The notes under the pieces are model-generated. The model saw only the letters and a list, made by a program, of their open reading frames with translations. It searched no databases and was not told the origin of the DNA. This document shows positions 1 to 7,613 of a stretch of DNA of 64,000 bases, in pieces; positions within the stretch are counted from its first letter, which is position 1; each line of letters starts with the position of its first letter. A program made the translations under genes and the position numbers. The stretch is taken from the NCBI RefSeq assembly GCF_024758505.1, contig NZ_CP077970.1, positions 248,001 through 312,000 on the forward strand. Direction: 5' to 3'. This DNA is from Bradyrhizobium arachidis (lineage in GTDB: Bacteria; Pseudomonadota; Alphaproteobacteria; Rhizobiales; Xanthobacteraceae).

Positions 1-187
1 CGAGCCGCAGCTCGCCTATGCCGCCTCCGACGTCCTGCACCTGCATGCGCTCCGCGAGCGGCTGGATGCCATGCTGGCGCGGGAGGGGCGCACCGCGCTG
101 GCCCAGGCCTGTTTCGACTTCCTGCCGACCCGGGCCAGGCTCGATCTCGGCGGCTGGGAGGCCGAGGACATTTTTGCGCATTCCTGA
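1..187 (+). CDS. rnd: Ribonuclease D, C-terminal end (5' truncated by window)
   Basis: The frame is open from the left edge and stops with TGA at 185-187, leaving about 61 residues. The visible end contains QLAYAASDVLHLHAL, which matches exonuclease motif III (Y-x3-D) of the DEDDy 3'-5' exonucleases. A short tail without an HRDC domain follows, as in the small (about 200-residue) alphaproteobacterial RNase D. The enzyme trims 3' ends of structured RNAs such as tRNA precursors in the cytoplasm. A gene of this kind sits upstream of lptC in many Rhizobiales, which supports the call. The catalytic motifs I and II lie outside the window. Confidence 0.8.
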   Translation, partial: EPQLAYAASDVLHLHALRERLDAMLAREGRTALAQACFDFLPTRARLDLGGWEAEDIFAHS

Positions 188-347
188 GGCGCTCCGTCAC
201 GCCAGGGACGGGCGCCACTGCCCCGTTTCCGACACAGTCGTGACGACCTGTCGCAGGCTGCATATCCCGGCGACGCCGGGTACAATGGTGCGTCCAGTTC
301 TTGAAGAGGCTTGCTTGTAACAAGGCTTGCGGCGTCCCGGAGCGACG

Positions 348-1076
348 GTGAACTCAGCTCACAATCCCACCATGGATGCGGCCCTCGCGGCACGCTTCGC
401 CAGCGCGGCGCGCCACAGCCGCCTGGTGCGGATTCTGCGCATCACGGTGCCGGTCACGGTGGTTGTCGCAATGGCCTCGATCATCGCCATTTCGACCTTC
501 CTCAACCCCTTTAGCATCAAGCTGCCCGGCGGTGATGTTGGAAACCTCGTGGTGTCAGGCACCAAGATCACCATGGAATCGCCGCACCTGTCAGGTTACA
601 CGCCGGACCAGCGGCCTTATGAGCTCTGGGCCAAGACGGCGATGCAGGACATCACCGACCCCGACCATGTCGAGCTCTCGGCGTTGCGGTCAAAACTGTT
701 GATGGAAGATGGATCGACCCTGCTGCTCGATGCCCGCACCGGCATTTTCGACAACAAGCAGCAGCAGCTCGATCTGCGCAAGGACATCTTCCTGCGCACC
801 TCCACCGGCTATGAGGCGCGGCTGAACCAGGCCTTCGTCGACATGGCCAAGGGCACGGTAACGTCGGATGAACATGTCGATGTCAAATTGACCAACGGCA
901 CGCTGACCGCTGACCGGCTGCGCATCACCGAGGGCGGCGAGGTGATCCGCTTCGAAGGCCACGTCGTGATGTATCTGGACAAGTTGGGCGATCCTCCCGT
1001 TGCTGCCCAGGCTCCCGAGCCCGCGCCGCCAGCGAAGACGCGCTCGATTCAAAGCAAGTCGAACAGTTCAAGATGA
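348..1076 (+). CDS. lptC: LPS export ABC transporter periplasmic protein LptC
   Basis: LptC is the bitopic inner-membrane component that passes lipopolysaccharide from the LptBFG transporter to periplasmic LptA. The product has a short cytoplasmic lead, one membrane segment (about residues 25-47) and a periplasmic beta-jellyroll domain to about residue 215, then a Pro/Ala/Ser-rich tail. I chose the GTG at 348 because GGAG lies about 5 bases upstream; a TTG at 327 is also in frame but has no good ribosome binding site. It overlaps lptA by four bases (ATGA at 1073-1076), so translation of the two is probably coupled. At 242 residues it is longer than E. coli LptC (191), which is normal for this order. 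Confidence 0.88.
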   Translation: MNSAHNPTMDAALAARFASAARHSRLVRILRITVPVTVVVAMASIIAISTFLNPFSIKLPGGDVGNLVVSGTKITMESPHLSGYTPDQRPYELWAKTAMQDITDPDHVELSALRSKLLMEDGSTLLLDARTGIFDNKQQQLDLRKDIFLRTSTGYEARLNQAFVDMAKGTVTSDEHVDVKLTNGTLTADRLRITEGGEVIRFEGHVVMYLDKLGDPPVAAQAPEPAPPAKTRSIQSKSNSSR

Positions 1077-1777
1077 CCCTTATGGCGAAGCACTTTTTGC
1101 GTAACGGCTCCAGGCGGAGCGTTGCTATCGGGGCCGGCGCGCTCGCGGCCGTTCTCGCGTTGATCGCGGCGGCGCATGCGCAAAGCACCATGCAAGGCGT
1201 GCCCAACGCGATGCAGGGTTTTTCGCAAAACCGCGATCAGCCGATCCAGATCGAAGCGGCTTCGCTCGAGATGCGCGACAAGAAGAAGGAAGCGACCTTC
1301 GCCGGCAATGTGAAGGTCGTGCAGGGCGACACCACCATGACGTCGAAGTCGCTGGTGGTGTTCTACGAATCCGGCGGCGACAAGCCTGCGACGCCGCAGC
1401 CGACGGCCGCGAAGGGTGCCAAGTCCGCGCCGATGCAGTCGACGACGCCGGGCCCCGGCGGCAGCTCCTCGATCAAGCGGCTGGAAGCGCGCGGCAATGT
1501 CGTGGTCACGCAGAAGGAGCAGGTGGTCACCGGCGAGACCGCGATCTTCGACACCAAGACCAATCTGATCACGATGGCCGGAGGCGTCGTTCTGACGCAG
1601 TGCAACAACGTGCTGCGCGGCGACAGGCTGCTGGTCGACATGACCACCGGCGTCTCGCGTGTCGAGTCGGACACCGGCAAGGTACAGGGCCTGTTCATCC
1701 AGCAGAACGATTGTGGCCCCGGGAAGCCGGGTGGCGGGCCTCCACTGCCGGGCGCGGGTTCAAAGAAACAGAAGTGA
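1073..1777 (+). CDS. lptA: LPS transport periplasmic bridge protein LptA (OstA domain)
   Basis: LptA polymers bridge the periplasm and carry LPS from LptC to LptD at the outer membrane. The N-terminus is basic and hydrophobic and ends in AHAQ, a plausible signal-peptidase I site near residue 37. The OstA/LptA beta-jellyroll follows (roughly residues 52-215), with the recognisable stretches DQPIQIEAASLEM and FAGNVKVVQGDTTM. A Pro/Ala/Ser/Gly-rich insert of about 30 residues (from PATPQPTAAKGAK) interrupts the domain; it is absent from E. coli LptA. The gene overlaps lptC (ATGA). An 8-bp perfect hairpin lies 27 bases after the stop, before lptB. Confidence 0.88.
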   Translation: MTLMAKHFLRNGSRRSVAIGAGALAAVLALIAAAHAQSTMQGVPNAMQGFSQNRDQPIQIEAASLEMRDKKKEATFAGNVKVVQGDTTMTSKSLVVFYESGGDKPATPQPTAAKGAKSAPMQSTTPGPGGSSSIKRLEARGNVVVTQKEQVVTGETAIFDTKTNLITMAGGVVLTQCNNVLRGDRLLVDMTTGVSRVESDTGKVQGLFIQQNDCGPGKPGGGPPLPGAGSKKQK

Positions 1778-1804
1778 TTTCAATCGCTTGATGTCTTTGT
1801 TGGC

Positions 1805-1827
1805 CGGGCGAGGTTGAAGCTCGCCCG
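1805..1827 (+). terminator. Hairpin downstream of lptA
   Basis: Arms CGGGCGAG (1805-1812) and CTCGCCCG (1820-1827) form a perfect 8-bp stem with a 7-base loop. No T-run follows, so this may be an RNA-stabilising or partial termination hairpin between lptA and lptB rather than a full terminator. Confidence 0.35.
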
Positions 1828-1987
1828 ACAAGACTGTATCTACCCAGGCGGGCTTGGGAGCGGGATCGTGGGTGTTTCTCTGGGCAAGAAACATCCTTTC
1901 ACTCATGCTGTGTCGAATCACGTCGATGCGGCCGGTTGCGGGACATCCGCGACGCGGAATCACCGTGAAAAGGCTAAAGTAGGCGGG

Positions 1988-2977
1988 ATGGTCGATCTCC
2001 TCAGCATGTTCCGTCGGCGCCCCGCCAAACGCGGATTTGGCCGCCTGCGCGAGGACATCACCGCGCTCGGCGACACTGTCGGCAGCCTGTTGACCAGCCC
2101 GTTGCAGGATGCGCCGATCGCGCGCGAGCAGCCGATCCAGTCGCCGGATCAGTTCCGGGACGATCCGCGACCGCAAAACCCGCATCCCCTCCGGGGCAGC
2201 GCGCAGACGAGCGCAAAGGCGAACGGATCAGGCGGGCCGCAGCTGCTGCGGCGGCCGGGTTTCCTGGCCGTGCATAGCGTGGAAAAGAGCTTTGGCAGCC
2301 GCCAGGTGGTGCGCGGCGTCAGCATCTATGTGCGCCGTGGCGAGGCCGTCGGCCTCCTAGGGCCAAACGGCGCCGGCAAGACCACCGTGTTCTACATGAT
2401 CACCGGGCTGATCAAGGCCGACCGCGGCGCGATCGAGCTCGATGGCCACGACGTCACAAAACTGCCGATGTACCAGCGCGCGCGGCTCGGCATCGGCTAT
2501 CTGCCGCAGGAAGCCTCGATCTTCCGCGGCCTCACCGTCGAGCAGAACATCCGCGCCGTGCTCGAGGTGGTCGAGCCGTCGCGCAAGAAGCGCGAGCAGC
2601 AGCTCGATTCGCTGCTGGACGAGTTCAACATCACGCGCTTGCGGAAGTCGCCCTCGATCGCGCTGTCCGGCGGCGAGCGCCGCCGCGTCGAGATCGCGCG
2701 CGCGCTCGCCACGCGGCCGAACTACATGCTGCTCGACGAGCCCTTCGCCGGCATCGATCCGATCGCGGTCGGCGACATTCAGGACCTCGTCCGCCACCTC
2801 ACCAACCGCGGCATCGGCGTGCTCATCACCGACCACAATGTGCGTGAGACACTTGGTCTCACCGACCGTGCCTACATCGTCTATGCCGGGGAAATCTTGA
2901 CCGAGGGTAGTCCGGATGAGATCGTCAATGATCCGGACGTTCGCCGCCTTTACCTCGGCGAGGAGTTCCGCCTCTAG
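1988..2977 (+). CDS. lptB: LPS export ABC transporter ATPase LptB with N-terminal extension
   Basis: LptB is the cytoplasmic ATPase that powers LPS extraction from the inner membrane by LptFG. The ABC domain occupies about residues 92-330 and shows Walker A (GPNGAGKTT), signature (LSGGERRR), Walker B (MLLDEPFAGIDP) and the switch His (TDHNVRET). E. coli LptB is 241 residues; this product has roughly 90 extra N-terminal residues rich in Pro, Gln, Arg and Ser with no recognisable fold. I used the ATG at 1988; the open frame runs back to 1814 but that part does not look coding. lptF and lptG are not in the window. Next comes rpoN, as in other Rhizobiales. Confidence 0.87.
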   Translation: MVDLLSMFRRRPAKRGFGRLREDITALGDTVGSLLTSPLQDAPIAREQPIQSPDQFRDDPRPQNPHPLRGSAQTSAKANGSGGPQLLRRPGFLAVHSVEKSFGSRQVVRGVSIYVRRGEAVGLLGPNGAGKTTVFYMITGLIKADRGAIELDGHDVTKLPMYQRARLGIGYLPQEASIFRGLTVEQNIRAVLEVVEPSRKKREQQLDSLLDEFNITRLRKSPSIALSGGERRRVEIARALATRPNYMLLDEPFAGIDPIAVGDIQDLVRHLTNRGIGVLITDHNVRETLGLTDRAYIVYAGEILTEGSPDEIVNDPDVRRLYLGEEFRL

Positions 2978-3068
2978 CCCTTTTTTCTCATCCGTCAAGG
3001 CGTGTACATCGGGCGCGGACTAGGATAAGCAAAAATCGGACCAATTTTCGGGAACGGTTCTTGCTTCG

Positions 3069-4691
3069 ATGGCGCTAACGCAGAGATTAGAGTTCCGGCA
3101 ATCGCAGTCGCTGGTCATGACGCCGCAGTTGATGCAGGCGATCAAGCTGCTGCAATTGTCCAATCTCGATCTCACGACCTTCGTGGAAGAGGAACTCGAG
3201 CGTAACCCGCTGCTGGAGCGGGCCAATGACGAGGCCCCCGCGGGCGAAGCCCCGGCCGAGGCCGGTCAGTTCAGCGATGGCGATGATTCCGGCGGTCAGG
3301 GCGGTGACGACGGCTTTGGCGGCAGCGCCGAGGCTTTTGAGCCCGGCCAGGAAGAATGGATGAGCAAGGACCTCGGCACCCGCGCCGAGATCGAGCAGAC
3401 CCTGGACACGGGCCTGGACAACGTCTTCTCCGAGGAACCGGCCGAGGCTGCCGCGCGCAACGCGCAGGACGCGGCGCCGACCACCTATACCGAGTGGGGC
3501 GGCGGCGCCTCCGGTGAGGAAGACTACAATCTGGAAGCTTTTGTCGCAGCCGAGATGACGCTCGCAGATCATCTCGCCGAGCAGCTTTCGGTCGCCTTCA
3601 CCGCGCCCGCGCAGCGCATGATCGGTCAGTATCTGATCGACCTCGTCGACGAGGCCGGCTATCTGCCGCCGGATCTCGGCCAGGCCGCCGAGCGCCTGGG
3701 CGCAACCCAAGCGGACGTCGAGAACGTCCTCGCCGTGCTGCAAAAGTTCGATCCGCCCGGCGTTTGTGCGCGCAATTTGAGCGAATGCCTGGCGATCCAG
3801 CTGCGCGAGCTCGACCGCTACGATCCCGCGATGCAGGCGCTCGTCGAGCATCTCGATCTCCTCGCCAAGCGCGACATCGCCGCCTTGCGCAAACTCTGCG
3901 GCGTCGACGACGAGGACATCGCCGACATGATCGGCGAGATTCGCCGCCTCAATCCAAAACCCGGCATGAAGTTCGGCTCGGCGCGTCTGCAGACCATGGT
4001 GCCCGACGTCTACGTTCGTCCCGGCCCGGACGGCGGCTGGCATGTCGAGCTCAACAGCGACACGTTGCCGCGCGTGCTGGTCAACCAGACCTACTATTCC
4101 GAACTGTCGAAGAAGATCGGCAAGGACGGCGACAAGTCGTATTTCACCGACGCGCTTCAGAACGCCACATGGCTCGTGCGCGCGCTCGACCAACGCGCGC
4201 GCACCATCCTCAAGGTCGCAACCGAAATCGTGCGCCAGCAGGACGGCTTCTTCACGCATGGCGTCGCGCATCTGCGTCCGCTTAACCTGAAGGCCGTCGC
4301 CGACGCCATCCAGATGCACGAATCGACGGTGTCGCGCGTCACCGCCAATAAATATATGGCGACGAATCGCGGCACGTTTGAATTGAAATATTTCTTCACC
4401 GCCTCGATCGCGTCGGCCGACGGCGGCGAGGCCCATTCCGCGGAAGCGGTGCGGCACCACATCAAGCAGTTGATCGATTCGGAGGAGCCGACGGCAATCC
4501 TGTCGGACGACACGATCGTGGAACGGTTGCGCGCCTCAGGCATTGATATCGCCCGCCGCACGGTTGCGAAGTACCGCGAAGCCATGCGTATCCCATCCTC
4601 GGTGCAACGCCGCCGCGACAAGCAGAGCGCCCTTGGTAACGTCCTCTCCACCGCATTGTCGGATCGCTCCCGCAACACCGAGCCGGCCTGA
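3069..4691 (+). CDS. rpoN: RNA polymerase sigma-54 factor RpoN
   Basis: Sigma-54 directs RNA polymerase to -24/-12 promoters that need enhancer-binding activators (nitrogen fixation, nitrogen assimilation, dicarboxylate transport). The 540-residue product has the Gln/Leu-rich activator-interaction region (about 1-50, QSLVMTPQLMQAIKLLQLS), an acidic region II (about 55-150), the core-binding domain, a helix-turn-helix, and the RpoN box ARRTVAKYRE near residue 500. B. japonicum is known to carry two functional rpoN copies; from this window alone I cannot say which one this is. The gene lies between lptB and hpf, the usual place. I see no convincing FixK-type TTGA-N6-TCAA box in the 91-base upstream gap. 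Confidence 0.95.
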   Translation: MALTQRLEFRQSQSLVMTPQLMQAIKLLQLSNLDLTTFVEEELERNPLLERANDEAPAGEAPAEAGQFSDGDDSGGQGGDDGFGGSAEAFEPGQEEWMSKDLGTRAEIEQTLDTGLDNVFSEEPAEAAARNAQDAAPTTYTEWGGGASGEEDYNLEAFVAAEMTLADHLAEQLSVAFTAPAQRMIGQYLIDLVDEAGYLPPDLGQAAERLGATQADVENVLAVLQKFDPPGVCARNLSECLAIQLRELDRYDPAMQALVEHLDLLAKRDIAALRKLCGVDDEDIADMIGEIRRLNPKPGMKFGSARLQTMVPDVYVRPGPDGGWHVELNSDTLPRVLVNQTYYSELSKKIGKDGDKSYFTDALQNATWLVRALDQRARTILKVATEIVRQQDGFFTHGVAHLRPLNLKAVADAIQMHESTVSRVTANKYMATNRGTFELKYFFTASIASADGGEAHSAEAVRHHIKQLIDSEEPTAILSDDTIVERLRASGIDIARRTVAKYREAMRIPSSVQRRRDKQSALGNVLSTALSDRSRNTEPA

Positions 4692-4763
4692 TTGCGCCGG
4701 CTCTAAATCGCGCTACTCTCAATCTCGCTTTCAGTTCGATCCACCCACCAGGCGAGGTACCAA

Positions 4764-5357
4764 ATGACTCTCCGTATCTCGGGTAAAAGCATCAGCGTCG
4801 GCGAAGCCCTGCGCGGACGCGTCAACGACCGCACCGAAGAAGTGCTGCGCAAATATTTCGACGGCAACTACTCCGGTCACATCACCCTGAGCAAGGACGG
4901 CGTCGGCTTCCGCACCGATTGTGCGCTGCATCTGGATTCGGGGATCACGCTGGAAGCCGATTCGATGGCCCCGGACGCCTATGCCAGCGCCGACCAGGCC
5001 CTGCTGATGATCGAGAGGCGGCTGCGCCGCTACAAGAGCCGGCTCAAGGATCGCTCCGCCCGCAAGGCCCACGCCGCGTCCGAAGCGCTCGCCGCGATGG
5101 ATGCGACGAGCTACGTGCTGGAGGCGCCGGGCGAGGGCGAGGACGAAGTCACGGGCTATAGCCCCGTCATCATTGCGGAGGCCACGACCTCGCTAAAGCA
5201 GCTCTCGGTCAGCGAAGCGGTCATGGAACTCGATCTCAGCGGCGCCCCGTGCCTGGTGTTTCAGCACGGCTCGAGCGGCCGGGTGAACATCATTTACCGC
5301 CGGGCGGACGGCAATGTCGGCTGGGTCGACCCGCCGGGGGCCAAATCCGGGGAGTAG
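4764..5357 (+). CDS. hpf: Ribosome hibernation promoting factor, long form
   Basis: This factor binds the 30S decoding site and, in its long form, links two 70S ribosomes into an inactive 100S dimer in starved cells. The product (197 residues) has the S30AE/RaiA domain in its first ~100 residues (ISGKSISVGEALRGRV) and the C-terminal dimerisation domain (about 140-195, VSEAVMELDLSGAPCLVF), so it is the long HPF type. GAGGT stands just before the ATG. Position between rpoN and ptsN is the common proteobacterial arrangement; in enterics the homologous gene was long called the sigma-54 modulation protein. Confidence 0.92.
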   Translation: MTLRISGKSISVGEALRGRVNDRTEEVLRKYFDGNYSGHITLSKDGVGFRTDCALHLDSGITLEADSMAPDAYASADQALLMIERRLRRYKSRLKDRSARKAHAASEALAAMDATSYVLEAPGEGEDEVTGYSPVIIAEATTSLKQLSVSEAVMELDLSGAPCLVFQHGSSGRVNIIYRRADGNVGWVDPPGAKSGE

Positions 5358-5539
5358 GTCCGAGGGCCGGCGGCCGGCCGCTCAGGGGTGCCGGAGCTAT
5401 CCGTAAGACCCCTGTCTTTAAGGATGACCGCGGTAAAAGACGTTTCCGGGAGTTGGCACCGGGATTGCGTTGGAGTAGAAGCGCCCCACATCAGGACCGG
5501 GGCTAAGTCCGCCTCCTGCTTCACCTTATCGACGCCGGC

Positions 5540-5561
5540 CCAACCTGGTTCGCCAAGTTGG
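5540..5561 (+). promoter_or_regulatory. UUCG-capped hairpin in ptsN leader
   Basis: CCAACCTGG (5540-5548), loop TTCG (5549-5552) and CCAAGTTGG (5553-5561) give a 9-bp stem with a single C-A mismatch, 42 bases before the ptsN start. UUCG is a very stable tetraloop. There is no T-run. Role unknown: RNA processing/stability element or leader structure. Confidence 0.4.
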
Positions 5562-5603
5562 CTCATTCGGAACCTGACGGTTTAATTCACCTCGGAAAGC
5601 TCC

Positions 5604-6065
5604 ATGCCGATTACCGATCTGGTCGCACCCGAGGCGATTCTCCCGGCATTGAAGGTCAACAGCAAGAAGCAGGCTTTGCAGGAACTCGCTGCGAAGGCCG
5701 CCGAGCTCACCGGACAGAACGAGCGCGCGGTTTTCGAAGTGCTGCTCCAGCGTGAGAAGCTGGGCACCACCGCCGTCGGCTATGGCGTCGCCATCCCGCA
5801 TGGCAAGCTGCCCAAGCTCGAAAAAATCTTTGGCCTGTTCGCGCGGCTCGAGCGTCCGATCGATTTCGAATCGATGGACGGCCAGCCCGTCGATCTCGTC
5901 TTCCTGCTGCTGGCACCGGAAGGTGCCGGCGCCGATCACCTCAAGGCACTGGCGCGCATCGCCCGCCTGCTGCGTGACCAGGACATCGCCAAGAAGCTGC
6001 GCGCCTCGCGCGATGCGCAGGCGATCTACTCCGTGCTCGCACTGCCGCCTGCGACTGCGGCGTAA
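5604..6065 (+). CDS. ptsN: PTS-Ntr EIIA component PtsN
   Basis: EIIA-Ntr is the output protein of the nitrogen-related phosphotransfer chain (PtsP-PtsO-PtsN); it carries no sugar but controls K+ homeostasis, RpoN-linked functions and stress responses by its phosphorylation state. The 153-residue product is full length, with the phospho-accepting histidine at His66 in GVAIPHGKLPK and the usual EIIA fructose-type fold. It is separated from hpf by a 246-base gap that holds a stable hairpin, so it may have its own transcript. A short intergenic palindromic element follows the stop. Confidence 0.93.
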   Translation: MPITDLVAPEAILPALKVNSKKQALQELAAKAAELTGQNERAVFEVLLQREKLGTTAVGYGVAIPHGKLPKLEKIFGLFARLERPIDFESMDGQPVDLVFLLLAPEGAGADHLKALARIARLLRDQDIAKKLRASRDAQAIYSVLALPPATAA

Positions 6066-6126
6066 AGTTACAGTCCCACATATCGCGAAGCTCGGGCTTT
6101 TGAGACGCTGACGTTTCCGCGTCGTC

Positions 6127-6149
6127 ATGGCCGGGCTTGACCCGGCCAT
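6127..6149. repeat. Short palindromic intergenic repeat
   Basis: Perfect arms ATGGCCGGG (6127-6135) and CCCGGCCAT (6141-6149) with a 5-base spacer. The same pair of arms recurs at 62622-62646. Sequences of this kind (GTCATGGCCGGGCTTG...) are a REP-like family that I recognise from Bradyrhizobium intergenic regions. Confidence 0.7.
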
Positions 6150-6257
6150 CCACGCCTTACATCGCGGGTACGAAAAGCATCCGACGAGGGATTCAATGGT
6201 TGCCGGTTGCCTCGCAAAGCAACGACCGCACGGCGGACGACTGCCGTGATTGCGTTG

Positions 6258-7379
6258 TCACCTGCCGGAGGACCCTTTTGGAAGGTTCAGGAAGTATCGC
6301 GTGTGTCGAAGTTCGCCGGTCTTTGTCAACGCGCTCCTCTCGACGAGGTCTTGCAGGTCGCGCGTCGCGGTCGCGCGCGAAGTCTTGCTGATGCTGATGT
6401 AGTTTTCGGCACTCAGCCCACCCTTGAATCCGTCGATGCCTTCGCGGAACATGCGGGCGATGACCTTGGCTTGGCGTTCGTTCAGTTTGTCGGCGTGGCC
6501 TTGATAGAATTTTGCCTTGGCGATGTAGAAATCGACGCGCTGGATGGTGTTGCTCTGCGCCTCGAGGATCGTGTTGGCGAAATATTTCATCCAGCCATCG
6601 ATTTCGAGATCCTTGTTGTTGTGCTCCAGCGCGGCATAATAGTCATTCCCTTTGCGTTCGATGGTGTAGGCAAGCGCGATGAGGCTCGGCTGGCCCAGGT
6701 TTTGCGCGAGGGCTTTTTCTGCAAGTGCGCGGCCAATGCGGCCGTTACCGTCCTCGAATGGATGGATGCAGACGAAATACAGATGCACGAGCGCGGCGCG
6801 CGTGAGCGTCGGCAGCGGAGTCTTGCCGCCCGGAGCCGTGTCGTTGAACCATGTGACGAAGCACTCCATTTCCCTCGGCACACGCGCCGAAGGCGGTGCT
6901 TCGAAGTGAACCGCGCGTTTTTGAATTGGGCCAGATACGACCTGCATCGCATCTGCGTGTGTGCGGTAGCCGCCAACGACTTTGATGTCCCTGCTATCGG
7001 GCAGCAGCATCGCGTGCCAATCAAACATTGTCTTGTCGGCGAGCGGTTCGGCGAAGCTCTGATAGAGGTCGATCATCATCTTTGAAATGCCGCGCTCGGC
7101 TGGCTTCACGCCCGGCGATTCATCTCCGAGACCTAACTGGTGGCGCAGCGAAGACTGCACGCTGTCCCGATTGAGGATTTCCCCCTCGATTTCCGAGGTC
7201 TTTACCGCTTCGTCGCTGATGAGTTCGATCTTGAGGATTTCTTGATCGCCCGGGCCTAGGTGCTTACGGGCGCCGATAAATTCCCCGGACTGCAACAGAA
7301 ATTGCTGCTCCAGAGGCTCTAACGCCTTTGAATCGTACGAGAATTTCGGCCAATGGGGCTGTTCCCAGTTCCACATCAT
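6258..7379 (-). CDS. Fic/DOC family AMP-transferase with DUF4172-type N-terminus and winged-helix C-terminus
   Basis: Fic enzymes usually transfer AMP from ATP to a hydroxyl side chain of a target protein. The catalytic motif HPFEDGNGRIGR is complete at residues 206-217. An N-terminal inhibitory helix motif TSEIEGE (61-67, the S/T-x3-E-G/N type) shows this is a class II, self-inhibited Fic protein. The first ~80 residues look like the DUF4172 region, and residues about 305-365 (SKTSRATATRDLQDLVERSAL) resemble a winged helix, suggesting DNA binding. No antitoxin gene is adjacent. Codon use is less GC-biased than the neighbours and the upstream DNA is AT-rich, hinting at transfer. The start is the second of two tandem ATGs or the first (7379); they differ by one residue. 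Confidence 0.85.
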   Translation of the reverse strand: MMWNWEQPHWPKFSYDSKALEPLEQQFLLQSGEFIGARKHLGPGDQEILKIELISDEAVKTSEIEGEILNRDSVQSSLRHQLGLGDESPGVKPAERGISKMMIDLYQSFAEPLADKTMFDWHAMLLPDSRDIKVVGGYRTHADAMQVVSGPIQKRAVHFEAPPSARVPREMECFVTWFNDTAPGGKTPLPTLTRAALVHLYFVCIHPFEDGNGRIGRALAEKALAQNLGQPSLIALAYTIERKGNDYYAALEHNNKDLEIDGWMKYFANTILEAQSNTIQRVDFYIAKAKFYQGHADKLNERQAKVIARMFREGIDGFKGGLSAENYISISKTSRATATRDLQDLVERSALTKTGELRHTRYFLNLPKGSSGR

Positions 7380-7452
7380 GAGCTATATGGGCTTCATTCT
7401 ATAGCTCACAATAGCAAAGAATGTGAGTTATAGCCACGCGTTCTATAGCTCA
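7379..7452 (-). promoter_or_regulatory. Two tandem inverted repeats (operator-like) upstream of fic
   Basis: Copy 1: TGAGCTATA (7379-7387) and TATAGCTCA (7400-7408), perfect arms with a 12-base spacer, touching the fic start codon. Copy 2: TGAGTTATA (7424-7432) and TATAGCTCA (7444-7452), one mismatch, 11-base spacer. The copies lie about 45 bp apart. Their position suggests autoregulation of fic; the Fic winged-helix tail is a candidate binder. Confidence 0.6.
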
Positions 7453-7495
7453 TGGATCTGGCCAGGCCGCGGTTTGGTCGCCGCACGAATAACGA

Positions 7496-7514
7496 GCCCG
7501 GGACAAGACCGGGC
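7496..7514. repeat. Short palindromic intergenic repeat
   Basis: Arms GCCCGG (7496-7501) and CCGGGC (7509-7514) in a context (GACAAGACCGGGCATGACGA) typical of the short REP-like family of this genus, between fic and tetR. Confidence 0.45.
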
Positions 7515-7533
7515 ATGACGAGCCAACAATCCC

Positions 7534-7578
7534 CCAAAAGCAAAATGGGCGCGCCTTCAAGCGAAGGCATGCCCATTT
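7534..7578 (-). terminator. Rho-independent terminator of tetR (7614-8252)
   Basis: On the minus strand a 16-position stem (AAATGGGC 7543-7550 with GCCCATTT 7571-7578, plus inner GCCTTC/GAAGGC, one mismatch and one wobble) is followed by TTTTGCTTTT. It closely resembles the terminator at 13481-13521. Confidence 0.7.
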
Positions 7579-7613
7579 GAAATTCAAGCCGTGCGCGAAA
7601 ACGCTCGCCTGCC

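Noticed and set aside
2978..3068. FixK-type box before rpoN
   Set aside because: B. japonicum rpoN1 is known to be oxygen-controlled, so I looked for TTGA-N6-TCAA; no acceptable match was found in the 91 bases.
3087..4460. 457-codon open frame on the - strand opposite rpoN
   Set aside because: Shadow of rpoN, whose RpoN box and activator region fix the coding strand.
5388..5585. 65-codon frame between hpf and ptsN
   Set aside because: GTG start without a ribosome binding site; the region contains a stable hairpin and looks like leader DNA.
6137..6391. 84-codon + frame after ptsN
   Set aside because: It starts within the palindromic repeat and runs into the antisense of fic; no coding evidence.
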